Source: Sulfurimonas sp. (GTDB taxonomy: Bacteria > Campylobacterota > Campylobacteria > Campylobacterales > Sulfurimonadaceae). Taken from it: 15,668 bases of DNA. Numbering within the stretch: the first letter of the stretch is position 1; the number at the start of each line of letters is the position of its first letter. The stretch spans positions 1-15,668 of the forward strand of contig DTVI01000424.1 of the NCBI GenBank assembly GCA_012963655.1. The letters are read 5' to 3'. A program made the translations under genes and the position numbers. Below the pieces are notes generated by a model. That model made no database searches and was not told the DNA's origin. It saw only the letters and a list, made by a program, of their open reading frames with translations. Shown here one piece after another: positions 15,200 to 15,668 of this stretch.

Positions 15200-15668
15200 A
15201 AGAATTGTGCACTGTATGTTAAAGATTGTATGGGGATACCCTTAAACCTTTTTACTTTTCTAATTGGTTTTGCAGTACTAATATTTTTATTTATAAATGA
15301 CCCATTATTAATTCGTATTAACATTATCTTGGTTATTACTATGTTCTTTTCCTTAGGATATGAAGTGACGGTTAATGCGGACTCTTTAGCCGCGCTGACT
15401 TTATGAACCAAAACCTAAATGACAAATTACATAAGCACTCAACTAACTTAGAAAATGAAATCAAAAGTCGTACTGAAGAACTTCAAAATCTAGCGGTCCA
15501 TGACATGACAACTGGGCTTTATAATAGATATGAGTTTGAAAAACGTTTGGGTTTAGCCTTAAAATATACATCAAATCCTCAGGTCTAAACATCATGAGCA
15601 GTGTCTAGTTTAGCACTTTCGCTTCAGTTTATTAATAAAATTCCTAGCTTAGGGTGTAAGTTCTCTTT
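15200..15668 (+). pseudogene. Decayed membrane diguanylate cyclase (GGDEF) gene
   Basis: Pieces of one protein appear in successive frames. First, about 15230-15406 gives two hydrophobic segments (LFTFLIGFAVLIFLFI, IRINIILVITMFFSLGYEV) and stops at TGA 15404-15406. Second, 15376-15588 reads RADFMNQNLNDKLHKHS, a coiled-coil linker, then AVHDMTTGLYNRYEFEKRL (15493-15549), the classic start of a GGDEF domain, and stops at TAA. Third, 15581-15625 is shifted by one base and reads SKHHEQCLV, an in-frame TAG, then HFRF. Fourth, 15628 onward is back in the second frame as FINKIPSLGCK. Together these fit the consensus running into the D-L-D-x-F-K-x-I-N-D segment. At least three frame breaks and one stop mean that it is dead. 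The N-terminal sensor is missing, cut near the helicase stop at 15197. The remnant continues past the window. Confidence 0.75.

Noticed and set aside
15082..15411. Minus-strand frame of 109 codons across the recD2 end
   Set aside because: Antisense to the helicase C-terminus and the GGDEF remnant; no ribosome binding site and no domain features.
1..15668. CRISPR array, rRNA or tRNA genes, transposase, integrase, or a defence island
   Set aside because: No regularly spaced direct repeats, no cloverleaf or rRNA-like sequence, and no such coding regions were seen in any frame that I read.

Overview
The window is AT-rich, densely packed bacterial DNA. Its gene content and protein style suggest a free-living member of the Campylobacterota (Sulfurimonas/Arcobacter-like). 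The pointers are a stand-alone glycyl-tRNA synthetase alpha gene without its beta partner, a short DksA-type zinc protein, a shikimate kinase with a GVGKGS P-loop, B12-dependent MetH, and a stand-alone copy of a helical domain that I remember from Campylobacterota signalling proteins. The genus is an inference from remembered families; no search was run.

Layout. 1-1062 (minus) is the N-terminal part of a membrane receptor with a periplasmic dCache-like sensor; the rest lies outside the window. 1063-1281 is a divergent spacer with a good sigma-70 promoter for metH (1282-4779). Behind metH lies a hairpin and then a 21-codon fossil of a second, diverged metH 3' end (4857-4922). 5074-6295 carries a small TTG-start helical protein and a secreted DsbC/DsbG-like thioredoxin-fold protein. 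6426-7501 (minus) carries shikimate kinase aroK (the supported start is at 6950) and a DksA/TraR-type zinc-finger regulator.

7706-8052 is a small secreted Cys-containing protein gene broken by a one-base frameshift in an A-run. It is followed by a membrane protein of unknown function (8066-8977). 9024-11013 (minus) is a two-gene partner-switching module: a receiver-PP2C phosphatase-HATPase fusion and a STAS antagonist. 11108-11888 holds a tail-to-tail pair, an isoprenylcysteine-methyltransferase-like membrane protein and a DsrE-like protein. 11990-12874 is glyQ, closed by a textbook intrinsic terminator. 12933-15197 is a RecD2-type helicase. From about 15200 to the window end lies a decayed diguanylate cyclase (GGDEF) gene with several frame breaks.

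Most genes are housekeeping: methionine and aromatic amino acid synthesis, translation, DNA repair, stringent-type control and disulphide handling. Signalling genes are interspersed (Cache receptor, partner switch, helical domain, GGDEF remnant). The most notable points are the metH tail fossil, the frameshifted small secreted gene, the receiver-phosphatase-kinase/STAS switch and the GGDEF pseudogene. I found no CRISPR array, rRNA, tRNA, transposase or prophage gene. I also found no clearly new multi-gene system; the accessory content is modest.
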